Shown here: piece after piece, positions 1 through 9,400 of the stretch
How the letters are laid out: every line of letters begins with the position of its first letter
How positions within the stretch are numbered: position 1 is the first letter of the stretch
From: a virus
Reading direction: 5' to 3' (one strand)
Virus record (IMG/VR): IMGVR_UViG_3300031623_000037
Location: 1-28,334 of that record
Length of the DNA stretch: 28,334 bases
The notes under the pieces: generated by a model
Told to the model about the DNA's origin: nothing
Databases searched by the model: none
What the model saw: the letters and a program-made list of their open reading frames with translations, nothing else
Program-made: the position numbers and the translations under genes

Positions 1-1
1 T

Positions 2-277
2 AGAGTATATAAAGTAGATAATAATTTTGAACAAGGACAATTTACGCAAACTTTACATATGGTGAGATTTTTAAATCAAGGAGATGTAGTCACTGAAGAT
101 ATTAAACTAGTACCAATAGAAACAAAAATTGATGGGACAAGAGTTGGCCCGATAAACGTTGATGCAATGGCAAAAATTTGGATGACAGAAAGAAATAGAT
201 TTTTTGAGAAAGTTAAAAAAAGAGCTAGTAAAACAGTACGAGATATTAAAGGTAGACTTTGGTCAAAAACTAGATAA
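2..277 (+). CDS. C-terminal part of a tail/baseplate protein, truncated by the window edge
   Basis: The reading frame is open from base 2 with no stop before TAA at 275-277. The first internal ATG (59) lies inside a continuous coding stretch that already encodes VDNNFEQGQFTQTLHMVR across it, so this is the end of a longer gene that begins upstream, not a 72-residue gene. The visible 91 residues start with beta-strand-like sequence (EQGQFTQTL) and end in a basic, probably helical tail rich in Lys/Arg (around NRFFEKVKKRASK). Its stop overlaps the ATG of the gp5-like gene by one base (TAATG), which implies translational coupling. Position directly before the spike gene suggests a hub or tail-completion protein, but I do not firmly recognise the family. 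Confidence 0.75.
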   Translation, partial: RVYKVDNNFEQGQFTQTLHMVRFLNQGDVVTEDIKLVPIETKIDGTRVGPINVDAMAKIWMTERNRFFEKVKKRASKTVRDIKGRLWSKTR

Positions 278-2478
278 TGAGTAAATTAACAAAACATATA
301 AGTGGGGCGGCATCAACAGCTGAAGCACCAGGAGTTGTTAGTGGTTGGGGTTCCTTAGATCCAGGTCCATATATTGCAATTGTTAAAGGTAATAAAGATT
401 CTGCTAGAATGGGAAGATTGCAAGTAATTATTCCAGCATTAGGAGGAACAACATTACCGGAAGAAAAACAATTAATAACTTGTGATTATTTGTCTCCTTT
501 TTATGGATCTAAAAGTGAAACTCATACTAATCCTAGTTCAAATGATTATAAAGCTACTCAACACTCTTATGGTTTTTGGGCAGTACCACCAGATTTAGAC
601 ACAAAAGTTTTAGTAATTTTTGCTGAAGGAAAATTAGAACAAGCATTTTGGATTGGTTGTATACAGGATCCATTTACAAATCATATGATTCCTGGAATTG
701 CATCATCAGAAAAAACAATTGGGTTAACAGGAGGACCCCCAGGAACAAATACAGGCACTGACAAAATAGCAACCTATGGAACAAAAAATGTTCCATCTGG
801 TGAATTGAACAGACAAGCACCAGGTGCCTTAAAACCAAATTATGATTCAATCTCAAAACCAATTCACCCATTTGCAGATACTTTGTTAAATCAAGGATTA
901 TCAACAGACGATGTAAGAGGAAATACGTCATCATCAGCTAGAAGAGAATCACCAAGCCAAGTATTTGGAATTAGCACACCTGGTAGACTTAATAATTCAA
1001 GTTCAAAAAAAAATGTAGGAGCATCTGATTCACGATCTCGTGAAGTAGTTGATAGATTAACAGGACATACATTTACAATGGACGATGGAGATCTTAAAGG
1101 AGAAAATCAATTAACAAGATTAAGATCAGCATCTGGCCATCAAATTTTACTTCATGATACAGAAGGAGTTGTATATATTGCTAATGGATCAGGAAACGCT
1201 TGGATTGAAATGAATAAAGAAGGTAGGATTGATGTTTATTCAGGAGTAGGTGGTATTAATTTGAGAACGCAAGGAGATTTTAATTTACATAGTGATGCAA
1301 ATATTAATATGCACGCCGCTAATAGTATTAGAATGAGTGCTTCGGGACAAATTGTTAATTCAGCAAAAATGTTATTAAATTTAGGATCTGACGGAGTATT
1401 AACATCTTCAACAAATGGAGCAATTAGAGATTTTGCTAATCAAGGTATATCATCTTATACAGCAGGGAGACAAATGCACGGAGCAGGTGGAAGAATAGAT
1501 CTAGCAGGATCGCAAGTACACTTCAACTCAGTTGGAGCAAGTAACACTTGGGGACCACACTGGATGAATACAGGTGCAGTTGGAATGACAGAAAGAGATG
1601 AAGGCGATATTGATCTTACAAGAAAAGGTATAGCACCATTAGAAGCTTTTACAAAACAAACTAAAACCACAGTACACAGATTTATTACGCACGAACCAAT
1701 GCCTAGATTTAGAGGATTCACATCAGTAGGAAATCAAATTTGGAGCAATAATCCAAATGAATCAAAAGCCGCTGAAAGATTAATGTTAGTACCTGGTACA
1801 GCAAACTTTATAGAACATCGAAATAGGATGTCAACAAACGAATCAATTGCTTTAGGGCAATATCAAGCTGACTTAGAACTGTACTTAAAAACAAAAATGG
1901 GTAGCTCAACTGATTCAAATAAAGCAAGAAAATTAGCAGATACTTTTGCTAGAGGATATGATAAAACTTATAAAATAATTAATAAAACAAATAGTATTTC
2001 TAAAAAATTTGAATCTATAGGGTCTGGTCAAACAATAAAACAAGTTAAAGATACTTTGCAGTCAACATTAACAAATCAGGTAGTAGAATCATTAACTAAT
2101 AAAGCAACATCATTATTTAAAGATACAGTGTTTGTTAATAATTCAGGAAAATTATTTTCATTAGGAAGTGTAACTAATTCTATAAATTCAACAATAAATG
2201 GTATAACAGGAAATTTAGATTTAAAAAATGCTGGATCGGTTTTGAATGATATAAGCACCGTAACAAATGTTTATAAAAATGTAATAGCAGGAGATATTAC
2301 AGGAGTAACGTCAATAGTATCAATAGCACAAAAATTTGGAATAGGTTCTACTTCAAGTAAATTTTTGAAATCTGGTGCGGCCGGTGGAGCTAGTCTTGGA
2401 TTTATGGGTAAATTTAATACTATAAGTAAATCAATTGGCAACTTTGCAAATAGAGTTTTTGGCGGTAAATTTTGGTAA
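277..2478 (+). CDS. 5: gp5-like baseplate central spike / hub protein (no lysozyme domain seen)
   Basis: A 733-residue protein. Residues about 28-145 resemble the OB-fold of phage spike and VgrG proteins: GPYIAIVKGNKDSARMGRLQV is followed by an aromatic stretch containing YGFWAVPPDLDTKVLVIF and then FWIGCIQDP. Residues about 255-420 hold the start of a trimeric beta-helix (LTRLRSASGHQILLHDTEG, then GRIDVYSGVGGINLRTQGDF and short alternating strands). In this family the OB domain docks on the hub and the helix punctures the outer membrane. T4 gp5 carries a lysozyme domain between these two parts; here they are joined by a Pro/Ser/Asn-rich linker and no lysozyme-like segment is visible. The last 200 residues are a Ser/Thr/Asn-rich extension of unknown role. 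The gene sits directly before gp25 and gp6, as expected for a T4-like hub. No clear ribosome binding site; the start overlaps the upstream stop. Confidence 0.85.
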   Translation: MSKLTKHISGAASTAEAPGVVSGWGSLDPGPYIAIVKGNKDSARMGRLQVIIPALGGTTLPEEKQLITCDYLSPFYGSKSETHTNPSSNDYKATQHSYGFWAVPPDLDTKVLVIFAEGKLEQAFWIGCIQDPFTNHMIPGIASSEKTIGLTGGPPGTNTGTDKIATYGTKNVPSGELNRQAPGALKPNYDSISKPIHPFADTLLNQGLSTDDVRGNTSSSARRESPSQVFGISTPGRLNNSSSKKNVGASDSRSREVVDRLTGHTFTMDDGDLKGENQLTRLRSASGHQILLHDTEGVVYIANGSGNAWIEMNKEGRIDVYSGVGGINLRTQGDFNLHSDANINMHAANSIRMSASGQIVNSAKMLLNLGSDGVLTSSTNGAIRDFANQGISSYTAGRQMHGAGGRIDLAGSQVHFNSVGASNTWGPHWMNTGAVGMTERDEGDIDLTRKGIAPLEAFTKQTKTTVHRFITHEPMPRFRGFTSVGNQIWSNNPNESKAAERLMLVPGTANFIEHRNRMSTNESIALGQYQADLELYLKTKMGSSTDSNKARKLADTFARGYDKTYKIINKTNSISKKFESIGSGQTIKQVKDTLQSTLTNQVVESLTNKATSLFKDTVFVNNSGKLFSLGSVTNSINSTINGITGNLDLKNAGSVLNDISTVTNVYKNVIAGDITGVTSIVSIAQKFGIGSTSSKFLKSGAAGGASLGFMGKFNTISKSIGNFANRVFGGKFW

Positions 2479-2484
2479 TAAATA
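2477..2484 (+). promoter_or_regulatory. Possible T4-type late promoter core (AATAAATA) before gene 25
   Basis: AATAAATA lies at the gp5 stop, 9 bases before the gene 25 ATG. It differs from the T4 late consensus TATAAATA only at the first base. It also contains a double stop (TAATAA), so an origin as tandem stops in AT-rich DNA is possible. Confidence 0.35.
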
Positions 2485-2493
2485 TTTTAAATT

Positions 2494-2886
2494 ATGGCAA
2501 CAAATAATCAAAGCGGAATAACATTTAAAGGTTTTAGTTCACGAGCCGAAAGACAAAATTTTAAAATCTATGATTTTGAATGTGCAAAACAAGATTTAAT
2601 CAATCGTTTGTCTATAAGAAAAGGTGAAAGAGTAGAAAATCCAGAATTTGGTACAATAATATATGACGCAATATTTGAACCATTTACTGAATCATTAAAA
2701 GAAAATATTATTGAGGACATTACTAATAATTTAAATGCTGATCCTCGTTTAAGTACGCACGATGTTCGTGTTACTGAAGCAGACTATGGTATAGCTATAC
2801 AGGCTACAATTACATACGTACCACTTAATATTACTGAAACAATGCGATTTGATTTCGACGAAAACGCATTGTTACGCCTATCATAA
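2494..2886 (+). CDS. 25: gp25-like baseplate wedge protein
   Basis: This 130-residue protein matches the gp25/T6SS TssE family in length and sequence. After a short N-terminus it has YDFECAKQDLINRLSIRKGE, then ENPEFGTIIYDAIFEPFTE, which covers the conserved glutamate-proline region of the family, and it ends in a beta-sheet segment (DVRVTEADYGIAIQATITYV). gp25 sits in the inner baseplate, binds the gp6 wedge dimer and helps nucleate sheath assembly. Despite its historical 'acidic lysozyme' label, it is regarded as structural. The next gene is gp6, its known contact partner. No Shine-Dalgarno sequence is evident before the ATG. Confidence 0.93.
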   Translation: MATNNQSGITFKGFSSRAERQNFKIYDFECAKQDLINRLSIRKGERVENPEFGTIIYDAIFEPFTESLKENIIEDITNNLNADPRLSTHDVRVTEADYGIAIQATITYVPLNITETMRFDFDENALLRLS

Positions 2887-2906
2887 TATATGCATATAAT
2901 TAATAT

Positions 2907-2914
2907 TATAAATA
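2907..2914 (+). promoter_or_regulatory. Possible T4-type late promoter (TATAAATA) before gene 6
   Basis: A perfect TATAAATA lies in the 44-base gap between genes 25 and 6, 16 bases before the gene 6 ATG. This is the exact T4 late promoter core recognised by the gp55/gp33/gp45 system in T4. The gap is nearly pure A/T, so chance occurrence must be considered, but this is the best match among the gene junctions. Confidence 0.5.
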
Positions 2915-2930
2915 TTGATATAAACACATT

Positions 2931-5900
2931 ATGGCCACAACAGAACGACAAAATAGATTATTAGTTGCTGAAGATTGGAAAAAGATCTACCAGTCATTTC
3001 AGCAGGCAGATTTCAAATCATATGATTTTGAGACGTTGCGTAGAACAATGGTGGCATATCTACGTGAAAATTATCCAGACGACTTTAATGACTTTGTAGA
3101 AAGTTCAGAATATATAGCACTTATTGATTTAATTGCTTATATTTCTCAAGCACTTTCTTTCAGAGTAGATTTAAATGCTAGAGAAAACTTTTTAGAAACT
3201 GCAGAAAGACGAAATTCAATTTTAAGACTAGCAAGATTAATTAATTATAATCCTCATCGAAATAGACCTGCTACAGGTTTAATGAAAATAGATGCAATAT
3301 CAACAACGCAAAATGTAAATGATTCTTCAGGTACAAATTTAGCAAATACTACAATTACTTGGAATGATTCTGCTAACTTAAATTATAGAGAACAATTTGT
3401 CAATATTTTAAATGCGGCTAACGTATCAGGACAGTTATTTGGAAAGCCAAGAGAATCAGATACAATTGGAGGAATTGCAACTGAAATTTATACCCTTAAT
3501 ACAAATCAATTAGATTTGCCAATTTTTAATTTTTCAACAAGCGTTAGTGGAACTAATAGAAAATTTGAAATTGTTCCAGCAACAATACTAGATTCAGAAT
3601 CAATATATGAACAAGCACCAACACCTGGTACAGGTTTTACATATGTTTATAGAACAGATGGTGCAGGAGATACATCAAATAATACAGGATTTTTTACTTT
3701 GTTCAAACAAGGTACTCTTAGTTCTACAAATTTTACAATTAATAAAGCAACAACTAATTTAACACAAGAAATTAATATCAATGATATAAATGATACTGAT
3801 GTATGGTTGTACAAATTAGACGAGTTAGGTCAGTTAGCTGAAGAATGGACTAAGGTTCCTTCTTTAGAAGGTAATAATGCAATTTATAATTCTTTATCTA
3901 AATCTATTAGAAACATTTATAATGTAGTAACTCAAAACAATGATGCAATTAATTTAGTGTTTGGCGATGGAAATTTTGCTAACATACCTATAGGATCTTT
4001 TAGAGCATATTATAGAACTAGTGATAATGCCAAGTATGCATTACAATCAACCGATTTATCTAATATAACAGTAAACATTCAATATGCAGATGTTAATGGA
4101 GGTCAACAAACATTAACACTAACAATGAGTTTAAAAGCTAGTGTGTATAATTCATCAGCTTCAGAAACAAATAGTTCAATTAAAGAAAAAGCACCACAAG
4201 TTTATTATTCACAAAATAGAATGATTACAGCAGAAGATTATCAAGTTGTACCGTTATCAGCATCACAAGAAATTGTAAAAGTAAAATCCGTTAATAGAAC
4301 AGCATCAGGTATATCAAGAGCCAAAGAAATTATAGATCCTACAGGAGCATATTCAAATGTATCTGTATTTGCAGATGATGGAATACTTTATAGAGAAGAA
4401 AAAACCAATACATTTACATTTACATTTACAAATAGAAATACAATTTTATCTACAATTAATACTTTAGTAGAAACAAAATTAACAAAAGCATATTCAAGAC
4501 ATTTTTACTATTTAAAATATGGAACAAAAGATTTAAGTTCTTTAACAGCAACATGGAATTCAAGTACAACAGGAACTAATACTAATACAGGATATTTTAA
4601 AGGAACAGGTGCTTTAGTTACTGGTAGCTATGCAACATCTAATTTAAAATATGCAACAGTTGGAGCATTAGTTAAATTTACATCTCCAGATACTAGAGAA
4701 TTTTTAAATAATACTCTTGTTACAGCAGGTACTGACAATGCAGAAAATAGATCATGGGCAAAAGTTGGTGCAGTTGAAGGTGATGGTGCAAACAGTGGAG
4801 TAGGAAATCTAGAAACAGGAGTAGGACCAATTACACTTAATAATATTATTCCAAACGGTTCTGTATTAGGTAAAATTTTCCCACAGTTTGTAACGACATT
4901 TAGTTCAACATTAAAAACTGATTTAATAGAAAGAATCGAAGCATATGAAACATTTGGTTTGCGTTATGATGTTGATGATGCAGTATGGAAAGTTATTACG
5001 TCAGAAAATGTAAGTGCAAGTTCTGTGTTTAGTTTAGACACTGCTGGTGACTCAACAGATACAAATTTAGATACTAGTTGGTGGTTTAACTTTACTAATG
5101 ATGGAAATACATATACCGTAACATATAGATCATTAGATTATATTTTTGAATCAGAAGCACAAAATAAATTTCATTATGATACAGCAGAAAAAATTTACGA
5201 TTATAAAACAGGAAAAAGTGTAAAAGATACAGTAAAAATTTTAAAAACAAATTCAATTGTTTCTACAGGAAATGCTATTGGGTATCCAATTAATTGGCAA
5301 GTTGTAGATACAATTGCAGAAGCAGACGGGTTCCAAGATAATAGAAAAGTAAAAATTGGATTTTATGATGACGATGATGATGGTATTGTTGACAATCCAG
5401 ACATATATGACATTGTAGTTGAACCAGATACAAACACAACAACTAAATTTGTATTTTATCAAAAATATATTTCATATGATAATATAGAAAGATATAAACC
5501 ATATGCATCAACAAATTTTGTTGTATCGCAAAACGAAGCAGATATTACATTATCAAGCATAACATATACTAACGGACAGTTATTTTATTTTTATGATAGA
5601 ACGGAAAATATAGTTAAGAAGTATGATTCCTCAACAAATACATTATCAACTACAACAGATTACTATGGTAGACGTGGAAGATCATCTTTAACGTTCCAGT
5701 ATAAACATAATGCTGGACAAAGTACACGAATTGATCCTACAGTATCTAATATAGTTGACATTTATCTTTTGGAAAGAACGTATGATACATTATACAGAAT
5801 TTGGTTGCAAGATGGAGGTACAGCACCTAACTCAAGTACAGCAGATCAATTAAGAATAAATTATTCTGGTACGTTAGAACCAAAAAAATCATTATCAGAT

Positions 5901-6410
5901 CAACTTGTTTATCATCCAGTAAAATATAAAGTATTATTTGGAACACAATCAGATGAACAATTACAAGCAACATTTAAAGTTGTTAAAAATCCAAGTACAA
6001 ATAGTTCAAATGCAATTATTAAAACTCAAGTAATTCAAGCAGTTAATGAGTTCTTTTCACTTGAGAATTTTGACTTTGGAGACGCATTTTACTTTACAGA
6101 ATTAGCCGCCCACGTTCACAATCAATTAGCACCCGATTTATTAACAGTTGTAATTGTACCAAACCAGTCAGGACAAACGTTTGGTTCATTATTTCAAATA
6201 TCCTGTGCGGCGGACGAAATATTCATCAGTGGGGCCACCGTTGATGATGTTACAATTATAAGTGCATTAGGAGCCAATCAATTATTAGCTTCAGGTACAG
6301 TTGTGACATCAACAAGCACAACTTCAACAACAACTTCAACATCATCAGTGTCAGGCACCACTACAACAGGATCCGGGTCAAGCACCGGTAGTAGTGGAGC
6401 AGGATACTAA
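2931..6410 (+). CDS. 6: gp6-like baseplate wedge protein, enlarged
   Basis: This 1,159-residue protein is far longer than T4 gp6 (660 residues). The first 125 residues carry the conserved start (FETLRRTMVAYLRENYPDDF, then ALIDLIAYISQALSFRVDLN and NFLETAERRNSILRLARLIN). A J-like core follows at about 345-490 (VFGDGNFANIPIGSFRAYYR, then ITAEDYQVVPL). The C-terminal part from about 990 contains HPVKYKVLFGT and NEFFSLENFDFGDAFYFTEL. The extra length lies mostly between about 525 and 960. It includes an aspartate loop of the form DxDxDGxxDxxD at 813-824, which resembles calcium-binding repeats. The last 35 residues are almost only Ser, Thr and Gly and end in GAGY. gp6 dimers form the inner ring of the baseplate wedge and drive the change from hexagon to star. 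The stop overlaps the next ATG by one base. Confidence 0.92.
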   Translation: MATTERQNRLLVAEDWKKIYQSFQQADFKSYDFETLRRTMVAYLRENYPDDFNDFVESSEYIALIDLIAYISQALSFRVDLNARENFLETAERRNSILRLARLINYNPHRNRPATGLMKIDAISTTQNVNDSSGTNLANTTITWNDSANLNYREQFVNILNAANVSGQLFGKPRESDTIGGIATEIYTLNTNQLDLPIFNFSTSVSGTNRKFEIVPATILDSESIYEQAPTPGTGFTYVYRTDGAGDTSNNTGFFTLFKQGTLSSTNFTINKATTNLTQEININDINDTDVWLYKLDELGQLAEEWTKVPSLEGNNAIYNSLSKSIRNIYNVVTQNNDAINLVFGDGNFANIPIGSFRAYYRTSDNAKYALQSTDLSNITVNIQYADVNGGQQTLTLTMSLKASVYNSSASETNSSIKEKAPQVYYSQNRMITAEDYQVVPLSASQEIVKVKSVNRTASGISRAKEIIDPTGAYSNVSVFADDGILYREEKTNTFTFTFTNRNTILSTINTLVETKLTKAYSRHFYYLKYGTKDLSSLTATWNSSTTGTNTNTGYFKGTGALVTGSYATSNLKYATVGALVKFTSPDTREFLNNTLVTAGTDNAENRSWAKVGAVEGDGANSGVGNLETGVGPITLNNIIPNGSVLGKIFPQFVTTFSSTLKTDLIERIEAYETFGLRYDVDDAVWKVITSENVSASSVFSLDTAGDSTDTNLDTSWWFNFTNDGNTYTVTYRSLDYIFESEAQNKFHYDTAEKIYDYKTGKSVKDTVKILKTNSIVSTGNAIGYPINWQVVDTIAEADGFQDNRKVKIGFYDDDDDGIVDNPDIYDIVVEPDTNTTTKFVFYQKYISYDNIERYKPYASTNFVVSQNEADITLSSITYTNGQLFYFYDRTENIVKKYDSSTNTLSTTTDYYGRRGRSSLTFQYKHNAGQSTRIDPTVSNIVDIYLLERTYDTLYRIWLQDGGTAPNSSTADQLRINYSGTLEPKKSLSDQLVYHPVKYKVLFGTQSDEQLQATFKVVKNPSTNSSNAIIKTQVIQAVNEFFSLENFDFGDAFYFTELAAHVHNQLAPDLLTVVIVPNQSGQTFGSLFQISCAADEIFISGATVDDVTIISALGANQLLASGTVVTSTSTTSTTTSTSSVSGTTTTGSGSSTGSSGAGY

Positions 6411-9400
6411 TGGCAGATAAAGAAATAAACGCATTAAGTAACGAAGAAATTGTAGTCCAGGACGGAACTACATTACGAAGATCTATTGCTCACTTACCTG
6501 CATTTTATAGAACTGATACAAATCATAGATTTTTATCAAGCACAATTGATCCATTAATACAAAAAGGATCATTAGAAAGATTAGATGGTTGGGTAGGAAA
6601 ACTAGATGCTTATACAAGACAAGCGTCAGATGTTTATATTCCTGCTGTTAATGAAGATAGAAAAGCATATCAATTAGATCCTACAGTAACATATATAGAT
6701 CAAGATACGTCTTCGATAAATCCAGAAGATAGAGTTAAATTTACAGGTACATATGATGACTATATTAATCAATTAAAATATTTTGGTGCACCAGTTGATA
6801 ATCATGATAGATTAAACAAAGAAGTTACATATTCTTGGAATCCAGCTGTTGATTTAGATAAGTTAATCAATTATAGAGAATACTATTGGTTACCTGAAGG
6901 TCCAAATTCAGTTGTAATAGATTCAGTTGGACCAACTGCGTCAACAGAAATTGATGTAGGAGTAGTTACTCATGACGGGAGTACTGTAAGAGCTTATGTA
7001 TTTGGCAACAAACCAACAGAGCAAAATCCAAAATTAATTTTATATCGTGGAAACACTTATAAGTTTATTATTGGTGCCACAAGCCATCCATTTTGGATAA
7101 TGACAGAACCTTATCGTTCTGGATTGTCTGCAGATGAATCAACATCAACAATTTATACTTCAGGAGTTACAAATGCTGGTACTGATTCAGGTACAGTTAC
7201 TTTTACAATTCCAACAGATGCACCTGATGTACTTTATTATCAATGTGGTAATCATGATTCAATGCATGGTATATTACAAATTGATACAATATCGTCTACA
7301 ACAAAAATTAACGTAGAAAGCGAAATAAAAAATACTAAAAATTATTCTTTAAGAACATTAAATTTATCAAATGGAATGAAAATAAAATTTGGATCTAATG
7401 TAACTGACGAAATAACATATAAAGATAAAGAATTTTATGTTGAAGGAGTTGGTGATCAAATTACATTAACCAATGTAGAAAATTTAATTACACCCGAATC
7501 GTATGCAACAGAAACTACTATTTTATATGATTCAATTGCTTATGATTCAAGACCATATGCTAAAGCCTTTTATAGGCCCGAAACAAAAGACTATATTACA
7601 ATTAAAAGAGATTCAAGAGACCAAAATGCTTGGTCAAGATATAATAGATGGTTTCATAGATCTGTTATTGAAACAATAAGTTCAATAAACGGTTATACAC
7701 CTACATTGGATGAAACAGATAGAGCAAAAAGACCAATTATAGAATTTGATTCTGGACTTGCACTTTATAATCATGGTACAATTGCAAAAAATTCAGTTGC
7801 ATTAGTAGATACTGTAACTACTGATGCATTTTCAACAGTTGTAGGATCTACAGGTTATATTATTGATGGGAGATCGTTAGCAGATGGAATGCGTGTTATC
7901 TTTTTAACTGATCTAGACGCAACAGTAAAAAATAAAATTTATACAGTAAATTTTGTATCAGGTGGAGGCTCGGCTCTTAGTATTGCTTTGACAGAAGCTT
8001 CAGATAGTGCACCAGCAGATAACGAATCGGTTTTTGTAGAATTTGGGACGAACAATCAAGGAAAAACATATTCTTATGATTCTTCAACAACAGCATGGAC
8101 AGTAGGACAAACAAAAACAACAATAAACCAACAACCATTATTTGAATTGTGGGACGATAACGAAATAGCATTTAGTGATACAACTACACACGCATCTACA
8201 TCATTTACAGGTGCAACGGTTTTTAATTATAAAATATCTAGTACAGCTACAACAGATACAGTATTAGGACTTAAGGTAAAGTATAATACTATAAACAATG
8301 TTGGAGATATTGTTTTTGAAACAGATACAACGTCGGGTACTTTTACATACAAGTCTAATGATATTAAATATACAAAAAATTATGCATCAGGCCATTTGCA
8401 TTATACAACAGGAGCAAGTACACATAATAATAAAAGTGCTTGGTTAAAAAGAACAAACGAAAGTAAACAAAGAGTAGTTAGAACATTTATTGTTGACAAA
8501 TTAGAAAAACAATTATTCCCAATAGACTTTTATAAAGAGTCTCACTCACTTTCAGATTTAGAAATTTCAATTATAGTAAATGGTAATAAAAAAGTTTTAA
8601 CTACCGATTATACATTAGTTGACGGTACTACAAACAAGTATGTTAAATTTGTAAAAGAACTTACTGTAGGTGATCAAATTAAGATATTAGGTTATTCAAC
8701 AATTAAAAAAGTTGATGGAAAAGGAATATACGAAGTTCCAGAAAATTTATCTATTAATTCATTAAATTCTGTATTAGGAGAATTTACATATGGACAAATT
8801 TCTAATCATGTCAAAGACATTGTAGAAAAAAATTCTGATGTAATTGGTGTATATCCGGGATCAAGTAATTTAAGAGATATTCCAAGTGCAATATTAAAAG
8901 GTGGTACAATTCAACAACACACAGGATCATTAGTTCCAGCAATATTTGGATTAATTGATCGCGATGCAAATTTAATATCTGCTTTAGATTATGCAAATAG
9001 CGAATATCAAAAATTTTATGATAGCTTTCTTACCCATGCTATGAGTACTGCATATGAAGGAGTTGTTGCAGATAGGGTAGACGAAATTCTTGTAGCAATA
9101 GGTAAAGGAAAAACAAACACATTTCCTTTTTACTACGAAGATATGGTAGGGTATGGAGAAAATTATTCCTTAAGAAAATATACAGTTGAAGATTCGTCTG
9201 AAACAGAATACGCAATAGATTCTTTACAAGATATGACTACACCGAGTAATAGAGCGATGTATGTTTATAAAAATGATGTACAGTTGGTCTTAGATACAGA
9301 GTATACTGTTAGTACAACTGATGATAGTATTAATATTACTGCCACACTCGTTGTGGGAGATATTATAAAAATTAGAGATTATAGCGACACAACTGGAAGT

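Noticed and set aside
59-277. Independent 72-residue gene starting at ATG 59
   Set aside because: The frame is open to the left edge with protein-like sequence through the ATG, and no ribosome binding site precedes it. It is the end of a longer gene.
674-934. Minus-strand open frame across the gp5-like gene
   Set aside because: Antisense to a well-supported + strand gene and low-complexity (Leu/His-rich from reversed codons). The other minus-strand frames are of the same kind, some in two overlapping frames at once.
2887-2930. Terminator hairpin in the gap after gene 25
   Set aside because: The palindromes here (such as TATATGCATATA) are pure A/T, weak and without a GC stem and T-run; a promoter reading fits better.
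7134-7316. Plus-strand 60-codon frame inside the giant gene
   Set aside because: It is a frame-shifted reading of the cupredoxin segment, Gln/Leu-rich, with no ribosome binding site; a shadow.
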